Source of the DNA: Phorcus lineatus
Lineage: Eukaryota > Mollusca > Gastropoda > Trochida > Trochidae
Direction: 5' to 3'
NCBI GenBank assembly: GCA_921293015.1
Contig: OV121088.1
Span: forward strand, 26,139,645-26,203,644
Length of the DNA stretch: 64,000 bases
Shown: piece after piece, positions 61,072 to 61,777 of the stretch
How the letters are laid out: the number at the start of each line of letters is the position of its first letter
How positions within the stretch are numbered: position 1 is the stretch's first letter
The notes under the pieces: model-generated
What the model was told of the DNA's origin: nothing
Databases searched by the model: none
The model's input: the letters and a program-made list of their open reading frames with translations, nothing else
Program-made: the position numbers and the translations under genes

Positions 61072-61777
61072 TATCCTAAGCACTTTTTTGTAATCAAAAA
61101 AGGTTTTTTATCTCTCTATCTGGTTACAATGGCTCGGTGGCGATAAAGTTTATTTCCATGCATGTGATCTTATGAGAACAATGCTATTATGTCACATATA
61201 ATTTTCAGCATTGCAAGAGGTCAAATACAGCATAAAGTCATACAATAAATTAGAATAGCTGTCTTCCCTTGATGAATACCATGATTATCTCATCTTGTTA
61301 GGTAGACAAGTTAATATTAATAATATATTCACAGACATGAAATACGAACTCACATACCTCACTTGATGAGATAAACATAGTATATGTCAAGGAAAGACAG
61401 ATATCAATATGAAAATTAAACAGTAATGAAATATCATGTATATAGCATTTATTTATTGCTTCAGATTTTCAAATATGTCACACCTATGTACAATATACTT
61501 TACAGTATGCGTGTCTAATCTAATTACAGGTTTGTTCAAAGTCCCCGAGGATCAGTGCTGTCAAGCTTTTGTACGAGGCACCAGACTTTTTGCAGAGGCA
61601 GTTGTTGGCAAAATACACCTGAAAGAAGTTCATTTTGTTGATGTCAAAGCTGATATGGTGGATTACATGAAAACAGCCTTTTCAATCCTGAAGACCCTCC
61701 CCCTGAATGCTACGAGAAATGAAGAAAAGTTCCTCAAGTTGAATATGCCAACATTGTCATCAAAACAAGGAGTATGA
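1994..61777 (+). CDS. PARP14-like multi-macrodomain gene, 3' part (9 exons, spliced)
   Basis: Nine exons (1994-2215, 3952-4009, 8085-8219, 10981-11043, 16086-16247, 39592-39777, 46380-46549, 58503-59604, 61530-61777) join with AG/GT borders and compatible phases into one 781-codon reading frame ending in TGA. Domain order: C-terminal half of a macrodomain, a degenerate second macrodomain, a KH-like segment, a charged linker with KH-like segments, and a complete macrodomain. Macrodomains bind or remove ADP-ribose; in animals this arrangement is known from PARP14/PARP9-type proteins of innate immunity and stress response. No WWE or catalytic ADP-ribosyltransferase domain follows the stop, unlike PARP14. 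The 5' exons lie outside the window. The introns total about 57 kb and are full of transposons. Phase agreement at every junction is what ties the exons into one gene; no transcript was available. ATTAAA at 62584 and 62861 are possible polyadenylation signals. Two adjacent genes sharing this order remain possible. Confidence 0.8.
2430..2650. repeat. Diverged copies of the 147-bp repeat family
   Basis: Two units with TTGGTGACCCTGTGATCC / GGTGACCCTGTTACCCC, each preceded by a TCTTCTCC..AAA motif, match the array at 1-430 at reduced identity. They lie in the intron 2216-3951. Confidence 0.6.
2930..3440. repeat. Tandem minisatellite, about 165-bp unit, three copies
   Basis: ACTTGGTATGTGGTTAG recurs at 2971, 3141 and about 3303. 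GGTTTCCATGGAAACAATTT recurs once per unit. The period is 162-170 bp. The motif TTTCCATGGAAAC is itself palindromic and recurs in repeats near 9500 and 16780. Confidence 0.8.
3952..4009 (+). CDS. Exon: end of the first macrodomain
   Basis: Short exon of 58 nt, phase 0 in and phase 1 out, bounded by TCATTACAG and the donor GTATGA. It encodes VFLAEEMKRIYHDNGFIHS. Joined to the previous exon it gives the usual macrodomain ending: a strand, then ...DTDVYN, then a closing helix (VFLAEEMKRIY). This continuity supports the splice. No other ORF in this intron shows similarity to a domain. Confidence 0.75.
4157..4428. mobile_element. Small inverted-repeat element (MITE, 272 bp)
   Basis: The left end CTGCTCAGCTCCTTCC..TACCCTGATCTT is repeated inverted at the right end (AAGATCAGGGTA..GGAAGGAGCTGAGCAG). 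Arms are about 40 bp with a few mismatches. No coding capacity and no clear target duplication, so the superfamily is unknown. Confidence 0.7.
4429..6060. other. Intron sequence, no gene recognised
   Basis: AT-rich intron. No ORF above 60 codons and no tandem repeat. GTGACGTGCTAGTTGGCA near 5098 has an inverted near-match near 7077 (TGCCCACTAGCACGTCAC), which may mark an old element, but the arms could not be extended convincingly. Confidence 0.4.
6061..6507. mobile_element. MITE with TGGGTCCCGTT terminal inverted repeats
   Basis: It starts TGGGTCCCGTTGCAC at 6061 and ends AACGGGACCCA at 6507, giving 447 bp with 11-bp perfect ends. The interior carries CTTAAGTCACTAAGGTTAAC; similar AAGGTTAAC/AAGGTTACC text recurs near 61960-62010, suggesting a second diverged copy in the 3' flank. 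Non-coding. Confidence 0.7.
7540..7970. repeat. Three diverged units of the 147-bp repeat family
   Basis: The GGTGACnCTnTGAC..CTTAATAAGGGC block occurs near 7590, 7732 and 7873, a period of about 141 bp, each followed by CTCCAGAAGCAAAAGGCCTAGAAAGCTGA-type text. It lies just before the exon at 8085. Confidence 0.7.
8085..8219 (+). CDS. Exon: N-terminal part of the degenerate macrodomain
   Basis: The acceptor TACTTGCAG precedes 8085 and the donor GTAACT starts at 8220; 135 nt, phase 1 to phase 1. The peptide includes CSNVILQILENDIHKSKGMS and then LLCFWDEEQMG. The first part matches the first macrodomain strands, normally ...V.L.v..GDI, with the adenine-binding aspartate retained in NDI. The place normally held by the substrate-contacting segment (DAIVNATN-like) reads DGLLCFWDEE here, so the catalytic or binding asparagines are missing. 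This is the first piece of a diverged macro fold; the assignment rests on pattern and position, not on strong identity. Confidence 0.7.
8400..9660. repeat. Dispersed repeat family with TACACTTATCAACCATGATC units
   Basis: Degenerate units around 8410-8520, 9200-9360, 9370-9500 and 9535-9640 share the order: ATCTCCTAAACTnTACATG, a CTTCA...ACTTA segment, ATCAACCATnATCCCTA, TGTGCnTTTTAAGG and TTTCCATGGAAAC. The same family recurs at 16640-16930. Unit length about 130 bp. Confidence 0.55.
10297..10557 (-). repeat. 131-bp tandem duplication with a minus-strand open frame
   Basis: The block from TTTGTTGGAATCTTTGTCAG to GTGATGGTACCTGTACC is present twice (10297-10427 and 10428-10557), about 98 percent identical. 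Read on the minus strand each copy can encode a compact peptide of about 40 residues containing TAFIDMYNGSKHYFVHIDG and EYEGRFEHSRLTKIPT; one copy carries an extra A and is frameshifted. It looks like a duplicated coding fragment of an unidentified gene or transposon, now intronic. Confidence 0.6.
10981..11043 (+). CDS. Exon: short macrodomain helix segment
   Basis: A 63-nt exon, phase 1 to phase 1, with a strong acceptor (TGTTTCAG) and a consensus donor (GTAAGT at 11044). It encodes DPQSHPVVGNCLEAIKWATY, which fits the macrodomain helix usually written GV..AI..aaG. It fills the gap between the flanking exons so that the second macrodomain is complete in length. Because it is symmetric, skipping it keeps the frame. 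Confidence 0.65.
11044..12009. other. Intron sequence, no gene recognised
   Basis: AT-rich, no domain-bearing frame. A minus-strand frame at 11133-11513 has no recognisable domain and no splice support, and is treated as chance. Confidence 0.4.
12012..12725. mobile_element. Non-autonomous pogo/Tigger-like MITE, 714 bp
   Basis: The ends CAGTCAGACCTCGATAATCC (12012) and, inverted, CAGTCAGACCCCGATAATCC (ending 12725) form terminal inverted repeats of the type known for pogo/Tigger members of Tc1/mariner. A TA dinucleotide flanks both sides (12010-12011 and 12726-12727). No transposase frame is inside, so it would depend on a transposase elsewhere. Confidence 0.85.
12780..13560. repeat. Degenerate tandem repeat, ATTTTATAT..ATTGAAGAC family
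   Basis: Units carrying CAAATTTTATATnnAATnGAAGAC recur near 12825, 13020, 13175 and 13370, with TTTTGCGGCACTTGCTGTATC and CCCACCTGTATTGAAATC text in the later units. The same text in the same orientation recurs at 60560-60960, so it is a dispersed family of tandem units of about 170-200 bp. Confidence 0.6.
14257..15767 (+). mobile_element. Tc1-like DNA transposon, about 1.5 kb, inactive
   Basis: The inverted ends TACTACTGAAAAGTTAAGGG (from 14257) and TACTACT..AGAAGTTAAGGG (inverted, ending 15767) flank a decayed transposase. Both ends sit next to a TA dinucleotide, the Tc1/mariner target duplication. It is in the intron just before the exon at 16086. Length and ends fit a complete element whose gene has decayed. 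Confidence 0.85.
14604..15501 (+). pseudogene. Tc1-like transposase, frameshifted and nonsense-mutated
   Basis: The N-terminal helix-turn-helix (AWFQQGFSQRNVAQRIGCSQ) starts at 14604. A frameshift near 14728 and an in-frame TAG separate it from MSQRQDRHVIRMALRQRVVT (14789), the second HTH (VSDQTIRNHLQ). A second shift near 14980 leads to the catalytic core: FTDESRF (first Asp), LQDDNARPH (second Asp) and SPDLAPIEH (Glu), 34 residues after the second Asp, hence a DD34E triad. The conserved Trp after IEH is Ser here (IEHASDELGR). A TGA at 15460-15462 interrupts the C-terminus, which then runs CLIDSMPRH to 15501. The triad is intact but the protein cannot be made. Confidence 0.88.
15780..15990. 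repeat. 147-bp family copy
   Basis: Contains GTGACCCCGTGACCCTTAATTAGGGCCACAGGG and TTCTCCAGAAGCAAAAG, matching the dispersed family at 1-430 and 7540-7970. It ends about 95 bases before the exon at 16086. Confidence 0.6.
16086..16247 (+). CDS. Exon: core of the degenerate macrodomain
   Basis: The acceptor TGCATTTCAG precedes 16086 and the donor GTAGGT starts at 16248; 162 nt, phase 1 to phase 1. The peptide has KGITKTEGGRLAKIIFHVL, which matches the macrodomain strand pair normally reading G.iv.T.gG.L....iiHaVg. It continues with the alanine-rich helix (FPEALARVFQFILG) and the strand IKTLQISIQD. The position that should lead into a GTG or SSG phosphate loop instead reads ISIQDDVPKG after splicing, so the ADP-ribose loop is lost. 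The exon lies about 300 bases after a Tc1 element. Confidence 0.72.
16640..16930. repeat. Two units of the TACACTTATCAACCATGATC family
   Basis: The units at 16660-16800 and 16810-16930 both have ATACACTTATCAACCATGATCC and AGATGTGCC; the first has TTTCCATGGAAACATGACTA. They belong to the family at 8400-9660 and directly precede the Helentron-like tandem. Confidence 0.65.
16941..18386 (+). mobile_element. Helentron/HINE-like element, copy 1
   Basis: It begins AAGGATTCAGCAATTTTGCT (a palindrome around GGATTCAGC..GCTGAATCC) and ends TGCTGAATCC..GTCGTCGCTTGCGACTATATTT. The 5' GGATTCAGC returns inverted near the 3' end, followed by a hairpin (GTCGC-TT-GCGAC) close to the terminus, and a T-rich/ATT microsatellite lies near the start. 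That layout is the one described for non-autonomous Helentron-associated elements (HINEs). The first 55 bp are duplicated at the start. No protein is encoded. The Helentron assignment is an inference from the ends. Confidence 0.6.
18387..19910 (+). mobile_element. Helentron/HINE-like element, copy 2, head-to-tail with copy 1
   Basis: It starts AAGGATTCAGCAAATTTTGC exactly where copy 1 ends, and itself ends TCGTCGCTTGCGACTATATTT at 19910. It shares ATTCAGCCCAAACCGCTAAA and CTTTTGGGCTTAATCGGCTT with copy 1 but differs in the middle. An internal partial repeat begins again near 19290 (GGACACGATTCAGCCCAAAC). Head-to-tail copies without spacer are what rolling-circle replication predicts. Confidence 0.6.
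19960..19975. repeat. Target-site duplication, left copy (L1-like LINE)
   Basis: AACAATGATGTAGTTG here is identical, 16 of 16, to 28982-28997. The two copies bracket the LINE. Confidence 0.9.
20050..20740 (+). pseudogene. LINE ORF1 (coiled coil plus RRM), truncated by insertion
   Basis: ORF1 starts with ATG at 20050. A basic/polar N-terminus is followed by a heptad-rich coiled coil (about residues 60-145, for example SDIRKEIMDFDAKVENV) and an RRM-type region (RKNSLLLYGIPEECDAVQA, VHRLNRKS, KPIAVRFVSAMDKQRVF). This is the layout of L1-group ORF1 RNA-binding proteins, which trimerise and coat the LINE RNA. The frame is open to about residue 228. It is then cut by the inverted Helentron-like sequence, and the remaining C-terminus was not found after 21497. 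Confidence 0.82.
20741..21497 (-). mobile_element. Inverted, rearranged Helentron/HINE-like fragment inside LINE ORF1
   Basis: The sequence is the reverse complement of copy 2 positions about 18480-19130. At 21420-21497 it then joins the reverse complement of an element 3' end (ATAGTCGCAAGCGACGACAA, GGATTCAGC). So it derives from two tandem units with the 5' terminus missing between them. With copy 2 it forms an inverted repeat of about 650-bp arms across 18480-21415. Confidence 0.75.
21498..22314 (+). other. LINE inter-ORF region
   Basis: AT-rich, lies between the Helentron-like insertion and ORF2. It should include the lost ORF1 C-terminus and the inter-ORF spacer, but no ORF1-like text was recognised. 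A frame at 22006-22284 has no domain. Confidence 0.45.
22315..24332 (+). pseudogene. LINE ORF2, part 1: APE endonuclease and first half of reverse transcriptase
   Basis: One frame from ATG 22315. It opens with an APE-type endonuclease: ILSLNCRGLNN, VNLYGPNTDEPDF, IICGDWNLVLD and SINSDHSIVS (the catalytic Asn, Asp and His are visible). A lysine-rich linker leads into the reverse transcriptase: EKSPGPDGFTTEFF, LPKPNKP..SWRPISLLNT, QKGFVPGRFIGE and MIDFEKAFDSVD (first catalytic Asp), ending ITRGC at the hAT insertion. Nonsense TAA codons sit at 23464-23466 and 23806-23808 in an otherwise open frame. This belongs to the L1/Tx1 group by domain order. Confidence 0.9.
24333..26993 (-). mobile_element. 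hAT-type element inserted in the LINE reverse transcriptase
   Basis: It interrupts the RT motif between ITRGC and RQGDP. The flanking 8-mers GGTTGTAG (24325-24332) and CGTTGTAG (26994-27001) differ by one base, fitting the 8-bp hAT duplication. The left end starts CAGTG, the usual hAT terminus; the right end (…TTTGTCAC) is only a weak inverted match. The content is four minus-strand exons of a hAT/ZNF862-like protein, but not its 5' exons, so it is a shortened copy. Confidence 0.8.
24612..26891 (-). CDS. hAT transposase-like C-terminal region, four exons
   Basis: Minus-strand exons 26891-26680, 26322-26108, 25433-25310 and 25137-24612 have AG/GT borders and compatible phases and form one open frame of about 360 codons ending at 24612. 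The last exon has the hAT dimerisation signature (VLTLPASSAECERGFSAMK, LSSSSMTELLRVKMH). Earlier exons have the alternating helical text seen in ZNF862/KIAA1586-like hAT proteins (MSSKSVILYMLFLQDILTV, VSTEWDLLKQLLYD). The tail after about codon 280 is acidic and low-complexity (DDLVLDDSDFEDCGSDYDSD). The BED finger and the first part of the RNase H fold are absent. ATG at 26891 directly follows an acceptor-like CAG, so it need not be the true start. No frame break was seen. Confidence 0.75.
26994..28731 (+). pseudogene. LINE ORF2, part 2: second half of reverse transcriptase and C-terminus
   Basis: The frame resumes after the hAT element with CRQGDPVSPYIFILCVEILA, directly continuous with ITRGC before it. 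Next is QFADDTSLTLDG, the YxDD-type catalytic box written FADD. A TAA at 27195-27197 interrupts it. The thumb and connection region (KLLGINFDVDLE, RLLTPMGRNVVLKSLLLSKL) runs to about 28436. A frameshift with a small deletion follows, and the +1 frame gives ESIIHLLCECTHVRKVW, the remnant of the C-terminal Cys-His motif, ending at 28731. The A-rich tail follows. Confidence 0.88.
28982..28997. repeat. Target-site duplication, right copy (L1-like LINE)
   Basis: AACAATGATGTAGTTG, identical to 19960-19975, directly after the A-rich tail. Confidence 0.9.
28998..29683. other. Intron sequence of mixed repeat origin, no gene recognised
   Basis: This is the pre-insertion neighbour of the LINE. C/A-rich open frames (29095-29301, 29308-29559) look like a decayed coding repeat, but no domain could be named. 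Confidence 0.35.
29684..30120. repeat. GCCGCA-rich repeat island, left
   Basis: It begins CCCGTACATGAGAATGCCGC and contains more than 20 GCCGCA/TGCGGC hexamers in 430 bp. Units beginning TGCGGAGTATTGG occur at 29773, 29911 and 30014, each followed by GCGGAAAA..AAGAAAAGGAAAAAGC. Long frames are open on both strands only because the repeat lacks stop codons. The left terminus returns inverted at 38866-38885. Confidence 0.85.
30121..38514. other. Long intron stretch, no gene recognised
   Basis: AT-rich intron of the macrodomain gene. Contents seen: a 22-base poly-C run at 31945-31966; GACGTTTCGGAGTATATAAT..ACGTCATCAG near 34435, a motif type common in old retroelement tails; and a 147-bp family copy at 37960-38240. 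Short frames (33654-33857, 35610-35861, 36969-37184 and others) show no domain. Confidence 0.5.
37960..38240. repeat. 147-bp family, diverged copies
   Basis: GAGGGCCATGGGCTCCTCACCC, TTTCCAGAAAAAAAGCCCTAG and GGTGCTTAATAAGGCCACACCC match the dispersed 147-bp family at low identity. Confidence 0.5.
38515..38885. repeat. GCCGCA-rich repeat island, right
   Basis: Dense GCCGCA/TGCGGC/TTCCGCA motifs over 370 bp. It ends GCGGCATTCTCACGTACGGG at 38885, the inverted match (19 of 20) of the left island's start. The inner edge has no such end. So either the two islands are the ends of one 9.2-kb unit, or each is a one-ended relic. Confidence 0.8.
39592..39777 (+). CDS. Exon: C-terminal part of the degenerate macrodomain
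   Basis: The acceptor TTCTTCAACAG precedes 39592 and the donor GTAAGA starts at 39778; 186 nt, phase 1 to phase 1. It encodes VPKGTKIQDFVKHLLDEVYN followed by SLCLISIVSSPQCFKLLVQE. These correspond to the long macrodomain helix and the final strand-helix pair (compare VKKVTFVIYPKDTDVYNVF in the first domain). The preceding exon is 23.3 kb away, across an intron holding the tandem Helentron-like elements, the L1-like LINE and the first GCCGCA island. Confidence 0.68.
39778..41248. other. Intron sequence, no gene recognised
   Basis: AT-rich. A short duplicated patch at 40160-40240 (GGGGTTTTTAGGGnCTGAAATGG twice) is the only repeat noticed. No coding signal. Confidence 0.45.
41257..43615. mobile_element. 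Foldback element with about 550-bp inverted arms, 2.36 kb
   Basis: The left arm 41257-41808 and right arm 43068-43615 are inverted copies, roughly 93-95 percent identical by eye, for example GGCCATGGCACTGGCTGTAT against ATACAGCCAGTGCCATGGCC. GGTAATTT flanks both sides (41249-41256 and 43616-43623), an 8-bp target duplication. Long inverted arms and a non-transposase spacer define a foldback-type element. An 8-bp duplication is compatible with hAT- or Mutator-like machinery; no transposase is inside to decide. Confidence 0.88.
42277..42606 (+). pseudogene. LINE-like fragment in the foldback spacer
   Basis: A 110-codon frame in the spacer contains MVYGECRRFPIHIFAEARII and FWMSLL. This resembles the short conserved block (VYGELGRFPL...R...FW) found downstream of reverse transcriptase in many invertebrate LINE-type ORFs. 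Only this block is present and no RT motif accompanies it. It suggests the spacer was captured from a retroelement. Identification is by recall of the motif and is tentative. Confidence 0.4.
43624..46379. other. Intron sequence, no gene recognised
   Basis: AT-rich intron. A CpG-containing patch at 44150-44235 (CGCGATCGGTCGCCGCCATT) looks promoter-like but no transcript could be matched to it. Frames at 44385-44705 and 44828-45139 show no domain. Confidence 0.4.
46380..46549 (+). CDS. Exon: linker and KH-like segment
   Basis: The acceptor ATTTTCCAG precedes 46380 and the donor GTGGGT starts at 46550; 170 nt, phase 1 to phase 0. The peptide starts with a glutamine/lysine-rich linker and ends KDPKIRIFAKSSDDCKKAFD..., a strand plus helix resembling the KH-like repeats (I.I.gks..dv.kA...L) between macrodomains of PARP14. 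The exon closes the run of phase-1 exons and hands over in phase 0 to the long exon at 58503. Confidence 0.7.
46890..47070. repeat. Short repeat with GGAAGCATTGCCA motifs
   Basis: GCGGAAGCATTGCCA, CAAGCATTGCCAGAAAG and CCGGAAGCATTGCCAGAAAG occur within 160 bp, together with CTGCCGCAATG. A degenerate tandem, faintly reminiscent of the GCCGCA islands. Confidence 0.4.
47640..48150. repeat. ACCGG-rich degenerate repeat region
   Basis: At 47925-48015 ACCGG/GCCGG occurs at least six times (CACCGGTCAAAACACCGGCA, TACACACCGGTTACCACCGG). Upstream, 47690-47810 has paired AGTGATCT..GAGATT motifs. No coding frame. Probably the relic of an unidentified repeat. Confidence 0.4.
48151..49089. other. Intron sequence, no gene recognised
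   Basis: AT-rich sequence before the YqaJ element; nothing identified. Confidence 0.4.
49682..50810 (-). pseudogene. YqaJ-family gene, C-terminal part with exonuclease motifs (left of the DIRS)
   Basis: The minus-strand frame resumes with FPDVKTLEAASRSILSAEIK, VKSYGGNQPIKICFDGKKIN and EKEGDIDLF. After frameshifts come LLDKFKLLGKPDWQKSKYQF, VYEALGLDTLKSQIQHFD and MQYGIDHEIYACATITGKIL, then FLVISPDGSIRQ and VMGVEIKCPYPDKKF. The G..HE, SPDG and EIKCP elements are the YqaJ/lambda-exonuclease-type nuclease core (metal-binding Asp, Glu and Lys all present). At least three frame breaks are needed, and the C-terminus ends shortly after, at 49682. The function of the active family is presumed processing of DNA ends; this copy is dead. 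Confidence 0.75.
50852..51033 (+). repeat. DIRS inverted terminal repeat, left arm
   Basis: Inverted match of 56237-56424, with few differences. An extra 41 bp (50811-50851) beyond it is unique to this end and reappears only in the internal complementary region. Confidence 0.85.
51113..51210 (-). repeat. DIRS internal complementary region
   Basis: The first part (GCTCATCCCAGAGGTAAGTT … AATTGTTCCT) is the reverse complement of the left end from 50811. The following part (AATTATTGGCGTAAACATTC, CCTGTGGGATGAGCTGTG) is the reverse complement of the right end at 56437. The two end sequences are therefore joined here, as expected for the template that circularises DIRS cDNA. Confidence 0.88.
51490..51600. 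repeat. TGACGTCACTTCCGGTTT short tandem motifs inside the DIRS
   Basis: GATGACGTCACTTCCGGTTT, GACGATGTCACTTCCGGTTT and two weaker forms lie in a row. TGACGTCA is a CRE-type palindrome. They may be promoter or enhancer motifs of the DIRS, by analogy only. Confidence 0.4.
51856..52300 (-). pseudogene. DIRS tyrosine recombinase, N-terminally deleted
   Basis: The frame contains NRLLCPIRALRWYLQRT, RRLFLSCK, HEIRALATSLSAWKSVSI (His-x-x-Arg box) and CQWKGVSTFISSYLRDI (probable nucleophile Tyr). This is the C-terminal catalytic part of DIRS/Ngaro recombinases, which insert the circular cDNA. It ends with TGA/stop after HISTA at 51856. At about 52295 it is joined directly to the RNase H end, so the recombinase N-terminal part with the first catalytic Arg has been deleted. 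Not functional. Confidence 0.85.
52236..53690 (-). pseudogene. DIRS reverse transcriptase and RNase H, frameshifted
   Basis: Minus-strand pieces in three frames. 53690-53265 has YSPVFLVPKRDSTEMRMIID and FISMDLKDASLHIPI (first catalytic Asp; the usual Tyr after DLKDA is Ser). 53226-52591 has SIAPWLFTMIIKPILHFLHL and AVHGYLDDFLG (YLDD box). 52706-52236 has the RNase H end LKARHIPGKLNVLADSLSRK and WETPTIDLFATSRNFQLPIF, which is typical of DIRS polymerases. It would copy element RNA to cDNA. At least two frameshifts and the downstream deletion make it inactive. Confidence 0.88.
53585..56006 (-). pseudogene. DIRS gag-like protein, broken
   Basis: Starts with ATG at 56006 and opens with cysteine pairs (KCLNCQRYM, HSLCLACDK, RCLLCKDL), as in DIRS ORF1 proteins. 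A TAA at about 55698-55700 interrupts it in frame. A serine/lysine-rich stretch (SKARSSSSSKSSSSREYVSN) follows to 55371. Further pieces in shifted frames are 55044-54397 (DMQV/DAEFPLDAK, PPKRPPKRSLPHSS) and 54547-53585 (DIDMAARSAVDILSYINWFA, HSFLDVIYHAVNNATQTQLG), and the last runs into the start of the reverse transcriptase region. It is presumed to be a structural RNA-binding protein. Confidence 0.75.
56237..56437 (-). repeat. DIRS inverted terminal repeat, right arm
   Basis: Inverted match to 50852-51033. It ends CAGAGGGAATGTTTACGCCA then ATAATTA at 56437, which is duplicated in the internal complementary region. Confidence 0.85.
56438..56938 (-). pseudogene. YqaJ-family gene, N-terminal part (right of the DIRS)
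   Basis: Read on the minus strand from ATG at 56938: an acidic leader (PPPTKQEKLEDESIDNIDIV), then after a frame change LPTVLDELQQKGLSDLYVKF and FPLQNIAFLLFIDVVNFTAG, a second shift to MRYSESIELFWLTGYRLFHG KYIRF, and a third to LSLNPFDSAVNF, where the DIRS begins. This is the N-terminal region seen in the large invertebrate YqaJ-containing proteins. At least two frameshifts make it a pseudogene; one of the changes could be a short intron (CTTTTCCAG before 56768). Confidence 0.65.
57516..58310. other. Intron sequence, no gene recognised
   Basis: AT-rich, with a poly-T run at about 57706-57717. CTTAATTTAATTTCAAACCGAGCTC near 57722 resembles part of the hairpin element at 58311 and of 1290-1310, suggesting scattered relics of one repeat. 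Confidence 0.4.
58311..58429. repeat. Perfect 35-bp inverted repeat (hairpin) just upstream of an exon
   Basis: 58311-58345 (ATAAATCCAGTCTG … GGGGTTGTAT) is the exact reverse complement of 58395-58429. The 49-nt loop contains further short complementarity (GTGCA/TGCAC). It ends 73 bp before the acceptor of the exon at 58503. Related text occurs near 1240-1310 and 57720. Probably a foldback MITE; it could also affect splicing of the intron. Confidence 0.85.
58503..59604 (+). CDS. Long exon: KH-like segments and most of a canonical macrodomain
   Basis: The acceptor GTTATTTTCCAG ends at 58502 and the donor GTACTG starts at 59605; 1102 nt, phase 0 to phase 1. Exon residues 1-70 are a low-complexity linker. 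Residues about 72-135 and 145-185 look KH-like (for example SVYVQLKSDGKSIAVISN then a helix). Residues 239-367 form a macrodomain: QTDMTKLTIDAIVNATNGN, SGVAHAISKAAG, TTAGDMPCKMVLHAVGP and SLAIPPISSG. The Asp, the Asn-Ala-Thr-Asn and the SSG loop are present, so ADP-ribose binding is expected. The first codon of the exon is ATG, so an alternative promoter just upstream would give a 449-residue macro protein; there is no direct evidence for one. Confidence 0.9.
59605..60559. other. Last intron, first part; no gene recognised
   Basis: AT-rich, with a pyrimidine-rich patch at 59860-59960. The frame at 59840-60181 is hydrophobic but has no domain and no splice context. Confidence 0.4.
60560..60960. 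repeat. Copy of the ATTTTATAT..ATTGAAGAC repeat family
   Basis: TTTACATGGAATTAAAGACA, GGCACATGCTGTATCTTATG, TATACCAAATTGAAGACAGT and TCCCACCTGTATTGAAATCT occur in the same order and orientation as at 12780-13560. Confidence 0.65.
61007..61068. repeat. (AT)n microsatellite
   Basis: An uninterrupted AT dinucleotide run of 62 bp in the last intron. Confidence 0.97.
61530..61777 (+). CDS. Terminal exon: end of the last macrodomain and stop codon
   Basis: The acceptor TAATTACAG precedes 61530; it is read in phase 1 and ends with TGA at 61775-61777. It starts LFKVPEDQCCQAFVRGTRLF, completing the ISSGLFKVP phosphate-binding loop and the following helix. It then gives LKEVHFVDVKADMVDYMKTA (last strand and helix). 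A 29-residue tail (ending SSKQGV) has no recognisable domain. The following 2.2 kb contains no exon-like continuation, so this is the gene's 3' end unless a further exon is reached by alternative splicing beyond the window. Confidence 0.85.
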
